The notes under the pieces: generated by a model
What the model saw: only the letters and a program-made list of their open reading frames with translations
Database searches by the model: none
Told to the model about the DNA's origin: nothing
Source of the DNA: Pseudomonadales bacterium
Lineage (GTDB): Bacteria; Pseudomonadota; Gammaproteobacteria; Pseudomonadales; IMCC2047
Assembly (NCBI GenBank): GCA_024234615.1
Contig: JACKNY010000002.1
Span: 620,001-684,000 of the forward strand
Length of the DNA: 64,000 bases
Direction of reading: 5' to 3'
Part shown: positions 53,998 through 62,210 of the stretch, piece by piece
How positions within the stretch are numbered: position 1 is the stretch's first letter
Layout: every line of letters starts with the position of its first letter
Translations under genes and position numbers: made by a program

Positions 53998-54085
53998 TAT
54001 TTAATTACCTCCTAGTTCCTAGATTGAGCTTGAGAGATATGTAACCTTAAAACAGGGTGTAATCTAGCACAGTCTTTAACTAAAA

Positions 54086-54106
54086 TAGTAATATTTATCA
54101 TTACTA
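54086..54106. promoter_or_regulatory. inverted repeat upstream of the XRE regulator
   Basis: TAGTAAT and ATTACTA are separated by 7 bases, 89 bases before the XRE start codon and within the 192-bp gap toward fdhD. Candidate autoregulatory operator; A/T richness makes chance occurrence possible. Confidence 0.35.
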
Positions 54107-54189
54107 ATCTTCTTTTAACAGGACTCTGCATGACGTCGCGAATGACGGCAAAGAATAGTTTTAGGATGCTGGGAAGTTTGCGCGCCAGG

Positions 54190-55119
54190 CTACGCGTCGA
54201 TACAATCTAAGTTATTGATAATACGATGCGGGTGTGTGAACACAGTTGCACGCTCACCACGGACAAAACCACAGAGCGTCACTCCGAACCGCTCAGCAAC
54301 ATCTATCGCCAGGGAAGTAGGGGCACTCACAGCGGCAATCACTTCCAAACCTGAGCGCACCGCCTTAACCGCCATTTCCAAACTCAATCGACTCGATAAC
54401 AGGACACCACAGCGTTTGAAGCTTTTGTTTTCGAGCAAATGCCGGCCAATGACCTTATCTAAAGCATTGTGACGACCCAAGTCTTCCGCCACCGAATAGA
54501 TTTGCCCTTCCGCCGAAAAAATTGCCGCCGCATGACTGCCACCGGTATGTTGGAATATCTCTTGTCCTTGTTTCATTTGTTCCATCAACTTGGCAAAGCC
54601 TTCCGAGCCCATGCGCATTTCATCGGTAACGTTCGACAATCCGTAAGCATTATTTTCAACAATATCGCGTTTTCCACAAATACCGCAGGAGCTCGTAATG
54701 ATGACATCACGGCGGCGTACAACGGCAGCTTCTGGATTGGTTAACTGCATTTGAACTACTTCCGGTTCATCCGGACACACCGCCATGGTTTTGATATCGT
54801 CAAGACCGCTTATAATGCCTTCTGTAAAGGCAAAACCCGCCGCCAACGCCAAAGCTTCAGGGTTTTCTGATTCACCTAAAATTCCATCAACATCTGTAAA
54901 ACCGATAGCACCATCAACCTTCTCTGTTGGTGTCCACATCAGGGTATATTTACCAATACCTTCAATATCAATAGTTAATGCATCTTCCTCAACCACCTGA
55001 CAAAGTTCTTTAATCGCTGGCTCGCCCGGTTTTGGAATATGGAATGCGGATACAAGATGTACGCCCCGCCGAGGCACTGGGCATGAGAGGTTTTTCTCGG
55101 TAGAAGGATGATTTTTCAT
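54190..55119 (-). CDS. fdhD: sulfurtransferase FdhD
   Basis: A 309-residue protein that transfers sulfur from a cysteine desulfurase to the molybdenum of bis-MGD enzymes, essential for formate dehydrogenase-type activity. The redox Cys pair is Cys145 and Cys148 in TSSCGICGKRD, and the conserved C-terminal segment is SVAEDLGRHNALDKVIGRH. It lies 76 bases after the NrfD-like gene, the end of the oxidoreductase operon, so it is very likely dedicated to that enzyme. A cysteine desulfurase is encoded nearby and could be the donor. Confidence 0.94.
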   Translation of the reverse strand: MKNHPSTEKNLSCPVPRRGVHLVSAFHIPKPGEPAIKELCQVVEEDALTIDIEGIGKYTLMWTPTEKVDGAIGFTDVDGILGESENPEALALAAGFAFTEGIISGLDDIKTMAVCPDEPEVVQMQLTNPEAAVVRRRDVIITSSCGICGKRDIVENNAYGLSNVTDEMRMGSEGFAKLMEQMKQGQEIFQHTGGSHAAAIFSAEGQIYSVAEDLGRHNALDKVIGRHLLENKSFKRCGVLLSSRLSLEMAVKAVRSGLEVIAAVSAPTSLAIDVAERFGVTLCGFVRGERATVFTHPHRIINNLDCIDA

Positions 55120-55159
55120 AAGCGGATACCCGAAACGGGATCGACCGCTATCGGGGAGT

Positions 55160-55188
55160 GTCCACAGCTCCGTGACGGGGCTGTGGAC
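55160..55188 (-). other. strong hairpin between the NrfD-like gene and fdhD
   Basis: Two 14-base arms (55160-55173 and 55175-55188) pair with a single G-U and an almost zero-length centre. On the transcribed strand it is preceded, not followed, by a U-run, so it is not a standard terminator. It may protect or process the mRNA of the oxidoreductase operon or attenuate fdhD. Confidence 0.6.
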
Positions 55189-55195
55189 AAAAAGT

Positions 55196-56119
55196 TTAAA
55201 GGCTAGCCGTTCTTGGTTTAAAACTAAGAATCGGTTCGTATAAAGCTGCTTTAAATACTAAAACACGATAGGTAAAGAAGCCAGCTAAAATGGCTAATGC
55301 GGCCAAAACAACCAGCAGATAACTCGTTCCACCCAGCCACAACAGCAACGCAGGAACTGCGATACCCACTCCCATCACCAGGCCAATAAAGGCTTGGGAG
55401 TAAACCCCTTTCACCAATAAACCTACAGATTGGCGGCCACCAGTTGTGCCGTGATATGCGCCGTGCAACAAACTCATAATTATTGCCAAATCAACTAGCA
55501 ACATGAGCAGGGTAAAGTTCACTAGCAGTTGTCTTACCCCTGGCTGTTGTGCAAGAAATCCGTCCCAACCTAGCACAAGCAAGGCCGCCAACCCAGTAGT
55601 TATCGCATAAGACACACTACTAATTGGCATTAAACCCGTATTCCATAATGCGAAAGCGCTGGAGTGCGCCATCGCAAAACCTTGATATGCCATCACCACC
55701 ACGCCAGCAACAAAAGCTAATATCCGTGCTAATTCGGTAAAGAAACTACCAAGCGTCTCGCCAAAAATGGCGGTTAACAATCCATATTCCAGCTGTAACA
55801 GGTAGGCTACTCCAGCCCCCACAAATAACATAATTGCAATCAGGCCGCGGCTAATCCAGGACCGATCCGGCCTCAGCATCGCACGCCATGCTCTGGAAGG
55901 GACTCCCATGTGTGCTAGATGGAAATAAGGTTTGCCGACACCGGCGAACACTAATCCAACCAGCATCCCCAGCTTAAACCCAAAATACTGAGACAACATA
56001 AACAGCCCCGCCCCCAGTTCGCAGCAGAAAAAAGCAGCAGCCATGGAGGTGTCCCAGTAACGTTGGAATCGATACCCTACTTTAAAGGTATCACCTACGA
56101 TAATATTTTCATTTGCCAT
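55196..56119 (-). CDS. NrfD/DmsC-like quinone-facing membrane subunit
   Basis: A 307-residue membrane protein with about eight or nine helices, of the NrfD/PsrC superfamily. It begins YRFQRYWDTSMAAAFFCCELGAGLFML and has the family's GKPYFHLAHMGVPSRAWRAM (key PSRAWRA) motif. It should anchor the complex in the inner membrane and exchange electrons with quinone through the ferredoxin subunit. No haem ligands are evident. ATG 56119 is used; a TTG four codons earlier is in frame. It lies 54 bases after the ferredoxin gene. Confidence 0.9.
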   Translation of the reverse strand: MANENIIVGDTFKVGYRFQRYWDTSMAAAFFCCELGAGLFMLSQYFGFKLGMLVGLVFAGVGKPYFHLAHMGVPSRAWRAMLRPDRSWISRGLIAIMLFVGAGVAYLLQLEYGLLTAIFGETLGSFFTELARILAFVAGVVVMAYQGFAMAHSSAFALWNTGLMPISSVSYAITTGLAALLVLGWDGFLAQQPGVRQLLVNFTLLMLLVDLAIIMSLLHGAYHGTTGGRQSVGLLVKGVYSQAFIGLVMGVGIAVPALLLWLGGTSYLLVVLAALAILAGFFTYRVLVFKAALYEPILSFKPRTASL

Positions 56120-56173
56120 GATAGTTACCAAGTCGATAAATTAATGGTCTTGTGTCTATACAGGTACTACGAA

Positions 56174-56785
56174 TTAATCCACGTAATAGACTTTAGGTTT
56201 AGTGTTTTTATCAGAGAGGGCTGGCATGCCTCCGCGCTCCCTGATGAGTTTGTTCGGAGCAGAATTCGGGTCATCCAGATCACCAAATATTCGCGCATCT
56301 GTGGGGCAAGTCACCACACAGGCTGGCTCCAGGCCAGCATCGACACGCTGACTACAGAAGTCACACTTAGTAACGGTGCCCGGCGTCCAACGACCATAGC
56401 CTTGCTTTTCAAAATCGGTCAGATTACCACCGCCATACATACCATTTTTTAGGTTATCCGCATCCATCTGCGTGCGCTGATCGTAAGGGCAGGCTACCGC
56501 ACAGGTACCACAACCAATACATAAGGCATCGTCCACCATGACGATACCATCATCGCGTGTATAGGTTGCGCCACTGGGACAGACTTTCTCACAAGGAGCA
56601 TCCTCACAATGGTTACAGAGTGTTGGGATATAAACTCGATTAGCCGCAGGATAAACACCGTATTCTTCACTCAACGTTTTAGTGAAAAATACCCCATCGG
56701 GTAACGAATTTTCCTGTTTACAGGCCACTACACAGGCATTACAGCCAATGCAACGACGCAAATCAAAGACCATACCTCGTTTCAT
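56174..56785 (-). CDS. four-cluster [4Fe-4S] electron-transfer subunit (DmsB/PhsB type)
   Basis: A 203-residue protein with four cysteine clusters: CIGCNACVVACKQ, CNHCEDAPCEKVCPSG, CIGCGTCAVACPYD and CDFCSQRVDAGLEPACVVTCP (each cut to its key Cys). This is the standard bridge subunit of DMSO-reductase-superfamily complexes, linking the molybdenum subunit to the NrfD anchor. Its ATG shares one base with the catalytic gene's stop (TAATG). No export signal is present, so it should be cytoplasmic. Confidence 0.94.
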   Translation of the reverse strand: MKRGMVFDLRRCIGCNACVVACKQENSLPDGVFFTKTLSEEYGVYPAANRVYIPTLCNHCEDAPCEKVCPSGATYTRDDGIVMVDDALCIGCGTCAVACPYDQRTQMDADNLKNGMYGGGNLTDFEKQGYGRWTPGTVTKCDFCSQRVDAGLEPACVVTCPTDARIFGDLDDPNSAPNKLIRERGGMPALSDKNTKPKVYYVD

Positions 56786-59412
56786 TAGTGATGCTCCCCT
56801 TTGCCTTTTGCAGTTTCTAGTTCTTGCACGAAATCGTAGATGGACCCACCTTGCTTGAGGAAATCCGGCCAGTCATCCAGTTTCGTCAATTTAACCTTTG
56901 TCGTGGTTTCCGGTTGCCCACTTGCAGCGTCAGTGTTTGCCATATCATAAGGCAGCATATCGTTAAAATGCCCACCAGACATGGCGACATAGGTATTTTC
57001 GCTCTTAGTTCGAGACAACGCATTCGATACACCAATGGTTTCAGGGTGCATGCCCTCCGTCGTTGCTAGGCGACCATAGAGATGTCCGTATGGCGACTCT
57101 ACTTTCACAACATCCCCGGCAGCCAATCCCATTTTCGCTGCAGTTGCCGTGTTAATCAGCAAACCAGTGTGAACTGGGTCGCGGAAGACGATATCTCGAA
57201 TCCAGGGATTACTTAAACTTTCCCCAAAGTTCAGCTGAATATCCTTAAAAGTTATCGCGTAAAGATTGTATTCCTCTGGCAAGGTGTGCAGCGTATCCAA
57301 TCGGGCGGTCGGTAACGGTTGGAAATCTTCAAACGGCCAATCCTTAATATAAGGCGTCTTCATCGCTTCCATTTTGGCCTTCAGTCCGTCACGCTCTTTC
57401 AGCATATCTTCGATATAGAAGTTCAAACGCATACCTTCCCAAGGACGATACCATTTGTCGAGGCGACGCTCTGTTACTGAGTGACCATGCTCCATATACC
57501 AGTCGATATCTTTACCATTCCACAGTAAGCCTTTGCGGCGCGCAATTTCACGATCAGTGTATTTTTTATCCAGGTCTAACTTAAGCTCCGGCTTCTGCTC
57601 AAAACCAAGAATCATATTAATAACGCTGTTGTAAGCTTCTAACACACCCAGACGTTCGGAGAGTTCATAGAAAATTTCCTCTTCGCTCTTGGTGTTGTAG
57701 ATCGGTTCTGTGACTGGCTGGCGGAAACATTGGCCTTCCGTATGCGGCGGCTCGATCATGGTACAGTTCCAGGTTTCAAGCACATCGCTGGAAGGTAGGA
57801 TAACATCGGCGAAATCCGTCATTTCATTTGGCACAACATCAACACAAACGATAAAACGCATCTCCTTCAAGAATTGTATCCACTTTTCTCTCGGCCCTTG
57901 AATTGACCAAACCGGGTTAGAGTGACAGTTCACTATGACATCCGGGGTAAATTCAACACCAAAATACTCCCGGTTCTGATGCACCAACAAATTTAAGTGA
58001 GGTGCGTTAACCCCATTCGGGAAGTGCGACGCCAAATGATATTCGTTAGTTGGATAGGCAAACTCCGGCATATGACCGAGCTGGTGAGGCGTACCCAATA
58101 ACTGACCGCATTCACCCATGGCTACATGGTTATTATCAACTTGGCCATCATCAATAGTGACCCCCATATGACCTCCCGGGGTGTCAATATTTCCAATCAA
58201 TATGTTGACCAGTTTGAAGGCCTGATTTGTCTGCGCACCCAACTTACGGCCCTGGGCACCGCGATAATAATTGTATGCAGCTGGCCGGAGGGGAATGGTG
58301 CGTCCGTCTTCAATGGTAATGTTAGTACCAATCTGTGCCGCCTTTGCGAACTCTCTGGCTATACGACGAATCGTATCCGCCGGCACAGTAGTCACTTTTT
58401 CCATTTCTTCAGGTGAACAGTCTGCCAAAATATCTTTATAAACCTGGAATGCCGGACGACAGGCGACACCATTAACAGTGTAATTACCTTCCAGGGCAAG
58501 ATTTTCACTCGCCAGTGTGGGGTCGTTCCACAACTTAGCGCAATCGTCTTTACTATCCCAAACATAAATCTGCTTATTATCATCCCTGACGAAGTACCCA
58601 TCCGGGCCGACCAGATAGGGTGCATTAGTATCTTTCCTCAGGAAAACAAAATCACATAGGCCTTCGTTCACCAAGACATGCGACATGCCCATTGCAAAGT
58701 GTCTATCCGTCGCAGGACGAATCGGTACCCACTCATCTGCTTTCGCAGAACCAATAGACAAACGTGGCTCAACAGAAACTACGCGCATGCCACGATCAAT
58801 ACGAGCTTTTGCGACCCAGTTGGACTGTGCCGCTGCGTGCAGGTGAGAAGAAAAACCGTCGCCCGTACCATTATTGATCCAATAGTTACAGTACTTGGCA
58901 TCATTCGCGCAACCAAAAGATGAATGGATATAACCGTTCATCGGGTGATAGGCGCCACCGCACATGGTGCCGCCAGACTGATAAAAGTTATGGCAGCCAA
59001 TCGCCAACGGCCAAAACCAGATATGCATCTTTTGGAAGTCTTCCAGAGACGGCAAAATTTTTCGTGGATCCTCATCCAGTGATTTCTTAATTTCCCTGGC
59101 CGTAATTTCAAATGCCTCATCCCAGCTAATAGGCACCCATTTCGGGTCGACCCCTGGCCCTTTCTCAGGATTGGTGCGCTTCAACGGCTCTTTGAAACGC
59201 TTTGGGTCATAATGGCGCATAATGGCAGAATTACCCTTAGGGCAAAGCTTGCCGTTATTGGAAGGATTGGTCGGGTCACCTTCGATTTTGTTAATAATTC
59301 CGTCATCAGTAACGTGAATTATGTTAGAGCAAGAATGCAGACACATCTTACAAGTAGAACGCACCCAGCGTCCTGACTTGAGCGAATTTGCGGTCGGGGA
59401 TGGATTTGTCAT
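56785..59412 (-). CDS. bis-MGD molybdenum (or tungsten) oxidoreductase catalytic subunit
   Basis: An 875-residue catalytic subunit of the DMSO reductase superfamily. An N-terminal [4Fe-4S] motif, C21-x2-C24-x3-C28-x28-C57, is present; Cys151 in GTMCGGAYHP is at the position expected for a metal ligand. The C-terminal dinucleotide-binding part is also clear. There is no twin-arginine signal, so with the NrfD partner it would face the cytoplasm, unlike PsrA/TtrA types. ATG 59412 has GAGGAA 5 bases upstream. FdhD nearby suggests a sulfido ligand, as in formate dehydrogenases, but the substrate cannot be assigned. Confidence 0.9.
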   Translation of the reverse strand: MTNPSPTANSLKSGRWVRSTCKMCLHSCSNIIHVTDDGIINKIEGDPTNPSNNGKLCPKGNSAIMRHYDPKRFKEPLKRTNPEKGPGVDPKWVPISWDEAFEITAREIKKSLDEDPRKILPSLEDFQKMHIWFWPLAIGCHNFYQSGGTMCGGAYHPMNGYIHSSFGCANDAKYCNYWINNGTGDGFSSHLHAAAQSNWVAKARIDRGMRVVSVEPRLSIGSAKADEWVPIRPATDRHFAMGMSHVLVNEGLCDFVFLRKDTNAPYLVGPDGYFVRDDNKQIYVWDSKDDCAKLWNDPTLASENLALEGNYTVNGVACRPAFQVYKDILADCSPEEMEKVTTVPADTIRRIAREFAKAAQIGTNITIEDGRTIPLRPAAYNYYRGAQGRKLGAQTNQAFKLVNILIGNIDTPGGHMGVTIDDGQVDNNHVAMGECGQLLGTPHQLGHMPEFAYPTNEYHLASHFPNGVNAPHLNLLVHQNREYFGVEFTPDVIVNCHSNPVWSIQGPREKWIQFLKEMRFIVCVDVVPNEMTDFADVILPSSDVLETWNCTMIEPPHTEGQCFRQPVTEPIYNTKSEEEIFYELSERLGVLEAYNSVINMILGFEQKPELKLDLDKKYTDREIARRKGLLWNGKDIDWYMEHGHSVTERRLDKWYRPWEGMRLNFYIEDMLKERDGLKAKMEAMKTPYIKDWPFEDFQPLPTARLDTLHTLPEEYNLYAITFKDIQLNFGESLSNPWIRDIVFRDPVHTGLLINTATAAKMGLAAGDVVKVESPYGHLYGRLATTEGMHPETIGVSNALSRTKSENTYVAMSGGHFNDMLPYDMANTDAASGQPETTTKVKLTKLDDWPDFLKQGGSIYDFVQELETAKGKGEHH

Positions 59413-60022
59413 CACTGTTCCTCGCGAATTTTAGGAATTAATTAAGAAATTTTGAGACAGAACTGTAATTTTTTATAGTTATAGCTAAATTAACTGTAAA
59501 TTTAACAATTAATTTAATAAATGTAAACCCTAACACTCTGAATAAACTGGATCAATTGCCAATTTTATCCCATATAAAATACATTAAATAAGAATAGGAT
59601 TAATTTTAGGTTGAGAATCGCGGATAAAGACACTATTGAACTCTCCACTTTGATAAAAATAGACAACTCAAAAATCATAACGGCAATGAACATTTGAATA
59701 TATTCACCACCTTCTAGGGATATGGCAAGTAAGTGTACTACTGCTGCTACCAAAAAGAAACAAACCAAAATTTGGTTTTACCAGTCAATGAATCTAGCTC
59801 AGAATACGCTGTTTTTATGGAAAAGCAGGCCCTAACTGTTACACTTTCTCACTCACCATTTTATAATCGCTGCCAAGTACCGGTAAAAATAACCTACGGA
59901 TACGCCTAACTCAGAACAAAAATAATTCGCTAGTTTTTATATCTAAAATAGGTCTACTTGAAAGTGCTCAAACACTACGCAAAGTCTGGACAAAAACGTC
60001 CCATCAATCGGAGAAAACTACT
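59413..60022. promoter_or_regulatory. 610-bp divergent intergenic region
   Basis: This is the largest gene-poor stretch, between the catalytic oxidoreductase gene and the MarR-type gene. It is AT-rich and must hold both promoters. A 17-bp palindrome AAACCAAAATTTGGTTT occupies 59762-59778. A 67-codon hydrophobic frame (59565-59768, minus, TTG start) is open but lacks a binding site and overlaps the palindrome, so I do not call it a gene. No FNR-type TTGAT-N4-ATCAA site is seen. Confidence 0.5.
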
Positions 60023-60568
60023 TTGACAACCAAAACAAAAACAACCGGGGCGCATTTGCAGAAAGAATGGCACCTAGCTACTAATGACCGCGAAATCAAA
60101 TTCACCGACTTCGAGTTTGCCATTATTCGCGCCGCTGCCGCATTTGATCGCTGGCAAAAAGATTGCTTAGCCTGCTGCCTCGAAGGGGGGCTGTCCGCTA
60201 TGGAAAACGCGGTACTACATATCATTCGTATGCATAATCGCCCTAAAAGTATTTCCGATATCGCACGCTTGATGAATCGTGATGATATCTCAAATTTGCA
60301 ATATTCATTGCGTAAACTCAATACCGCGCAACTGATTAAACGCTCCGACAAGCGTGACAGTAAGCGCTCAGCGACCTACACTATTACCGGAAAAGGCAAG
60401 CAGATCAGTGATCAATTCGCGGAATTCCGTCGGGATTTACTGCTGAACCTGACAGATTCAATTAAGGATTTCGATACAGATGTAGTCGTCGCCTCAAAAA
60501 TACTAAATATCATCGCCGGCTTGTATGACCACGCCTCAAGCATCGCATCTGCGCACCCACGGGCTTAG
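60023..60568 (+). CDS. MarR-type winged-helix regulator beside the oxidoreductase operon
   Basis: A 181-residue winged-helix protein with a MarR-like core (AMENAVLHIIRMHNRPKSISDIARLMNRDDISNLQYSLRKL recognised by the ISDIARLMNRDD helix pair; wing SKRSATYTITGKGK). An unusual Cys pair sits in DCLACCLEGG (about residues 52-57), which could sense redox state. The start is TTG 60023 with GGAGA 10 bases upstream. It is divergent from the oxidoreductase operon and its stop overlaps the convergent SufU-like stop by 4 bases. Confidence 0.82.
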   Translation: MTTKTKTTGAHLQKEWHLATNDREIKFTDFEFAIIRAAAAFDRWQKDCLACCLEGGLSAMENAVLHIIRMHNRPKSISDIARLMNRDDISNLQYSLRKLNTAQLIKRSDKRDSKRSATYTITGKGKQISDQFAEFRRDLLLNLTDSIKDFDTDVVVASKILNIIAGLYDHASSIASAHPRA

Positions 60569-60984
60569 GAAAGAGCTTGCATTATCGCTTTAAAGGGCAA
60601 TAAAACGCAGTCATGGCGGCTTTTGTAAGCCGCCACTGGCTGAAATAAAGCCAACGATTCCCAACCGGGAACTGGCCAGTTTTCAACCTGCTCGCCTTTG
60701 AGCATATGTTGTAAACCATCGACAACCATCTCTAGGTCGGTGGCGGAGGCTCCAACAACCGCTTGGGCAATCGCGTTCGCAGATGCCCGACAAAGCAAAC
60801 AGCCTTTTACCTGGTGCGTTAGCGCAATAACACACCCATCCTTCAGGTTCAAAGCAACAGTGACGCGATCACCGCATAGCGGATTATCTAAGGTAACTTT
60901 ACAATCCGGCTGCTCTAGCTTTTGTTCAGCTACCGGAATATTAGCAAGCGCCTTGATGTCTTCATGGTAAATATTGCCACTCAT
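60565..60984 (-). CDS. SufU/NifU-like Fe-S scaffold or zinc sulfurtransfer protein
   Basis: A 139-residue protein of the IscU/SufU fold. The three signature Cys are visible: CGDRV, GCLLCRASAN (with one extra Cys) and SRHDCVLLPFKA. The pairing with a SufS-like desulfurase, and Cys spacing, suit SufU, which in other bacteria relays sulfur from SufS through a bound zinc. Its ATG overlaps the desulfurase stop by 4 bases. In this setting it may serve molybdoenzyme sulfuration or clusters rather than general Fe-S supply; that is inference. Confidence 0.86.
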   Translation of the reverse strand: MSGNIYHEDIKALANIPVAEQKLEQPDCKVTLDNPLCGDRVTVALNLKDGCVIALTHQVKGCLLCRASANAIAQAVVGASATDLEMVVDGLQHMLKGEQVENWPVPGWESLALFQPVAAYKSRHDCVLLPFKAIMQALS

Positions 60985-62204
60985 CTCAGCACCTCAACTA
61001 CCTTATGTAGCGCCACAACTAAGGTCTCAATATCCTCTTGACTGGTAAAAACCGCCATGCTGGCACGAGTGGTCGCCATCACACCGACTGCATCCATCAA
61101 TGGCTGCGCGCAATGGTGTCCACCACGCAACGCAACTCCATATTGATCAGCAATATGGCAAATATCATGAGGGTGGCAACCTTCAATATCAAAGGAAATT
61201 ATAGGCATTCTTGGCTGATTCAAATCAGAGCCTATCGTACGTAACCCAGAAATGGTATTTAGATCCCGAAATAATTGGTTCATCAGCCTAGCTTCATGCT
61301 CTCGGATTTCGCCCCAGGGCAATTGTTCTAGCCACTCCACAGCAGCACCTAACCCGATGGCTTGAGCAATAGGTGGCGTGCCCGCCTCTAAACGCTGATT
61401 TGACGTCAAAAAGGTGGTACCAGAAACCGTTACCCGTTCCACCATTCCACCACCCACCATAAACTCCGGTAGCTGCTCCAGCCATTCAGATTTCCCCCAT
61501 AATACCCCTACTCCGGTAGGTCCATAGCATTTATGTCCGGAAAAAGCGTAAAAGTCGATATCCAGCGCCTGTACATCTACCGGCCCATGCGGCACCGCCT
61601 GCGCACCATCCACCACCAATTTGGCACCAACGCGTTTGGCAGCCGCCGAAATTGTTCGTAGCTCCGAAATATCTCCTGTGACATTGGATACTTGTGTGAC
61701 CGCAATAATACGACATCGCTCTCCAACCAACTCACCTATTGCAGATAAATCCAATATACCCTCTGAGCTGACCGGGATAAGCCTGAGTGTTGCACCAGTT
61801 CTTTGACAGAGCATTTGCCAGGGCACAAAATTACTGTGATGCTCCAGCGTAGAGACTAAGATTTCATCACCCGGATTGATGCTGCCCTCCAGGCCAAAGG
61901 CAAGTTGATTAATCGAGCCTGTCGTGCCCGAGGTAAAAACAACTTCATTGACATCTTTTGCGTTAATATATTTGGCCACACTAGCCCGAGCCGACTCGTA
62001 AGCATCAGTGGCTTCAGATGCCAAACGATGTACCCCGCGCGCCACGTTTGCACGGTAACCGGTTTCAAATTCACGCACCTTATCCAGCACCACAGTGGGC
62101 GAAAAAGTAGTCGCCGCATTGTCAAGGTAACACAGGGGGTAGCCATTTACTTCTCGACCGAGAATAGGGAACTGGCGGCGGATATCGAAAATATTAAACT
62201 TCAT
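60981..62204 (-). CDS. SufS-like cysteine desulfurase (group II)
   Basis: A 407-residue PLP enzyme that takes sulfur from cysteine. The PLP Lys is in FSGHKCYGPTGVGVLWG, and the active-site Cys in RGGHHCAQPLMD, as in SufS/CsdA. It begins with the FPIL-type N-terminus (FPILGREVNGYPLCYLDNAATT). It is coupled to the SufU-like gene (ATGA) and 6 bases after the molybdopterin/MocA-like gene, so it probably feeds sulfur to molybdenum cofactor, as NifS4 does with XdhC in Rhodobacter (known), and possibly to FdhD. Confidence 0.9.
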   Translation of the reverse strand: MKFNIFDIRRQFPILGREVNGYPLCYLDNAATTFSPTVVLDKVREFETGYRANVARGVHRLASEATDAYESARASVAKYINAKDVNEVVFTSGTTGSINQLAFGLEGSINPGDEILVSTLEHHSNFVPWQMLCQRTGATLRLIPVSSEGILDLSAIGELVGERCRIIAVTQVSNVTGDISELRTISAAAKRVGAKLVVDGAQAVPHGPVDVQALDIDFYAFSGHKCYGPTGVGVLWGKSEWLEQLPEFMVGGGMVERVTVSGTTFLTSNQRLEAGTPPIAQAIGLGAAVEWLEQLPWGEIREHEARLMNQLFRDLNTISGLRTIGSDLNQPRMPIISFDIEGCHPHDICHIADQYGVALRGGHHCAQPLMDAVGVMATTRASMAVFTSQEDIETLVVALHKVVEVLR

Positions 62205-62210
62205 TCTTTC

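Noticed and set aside
59565..59768. 67-codon hydrophobic frame on the minus strand
   Set aside because: TTG start without a binding site, highly AT-rich, overlaps a palindrome; not enough to call a gene.
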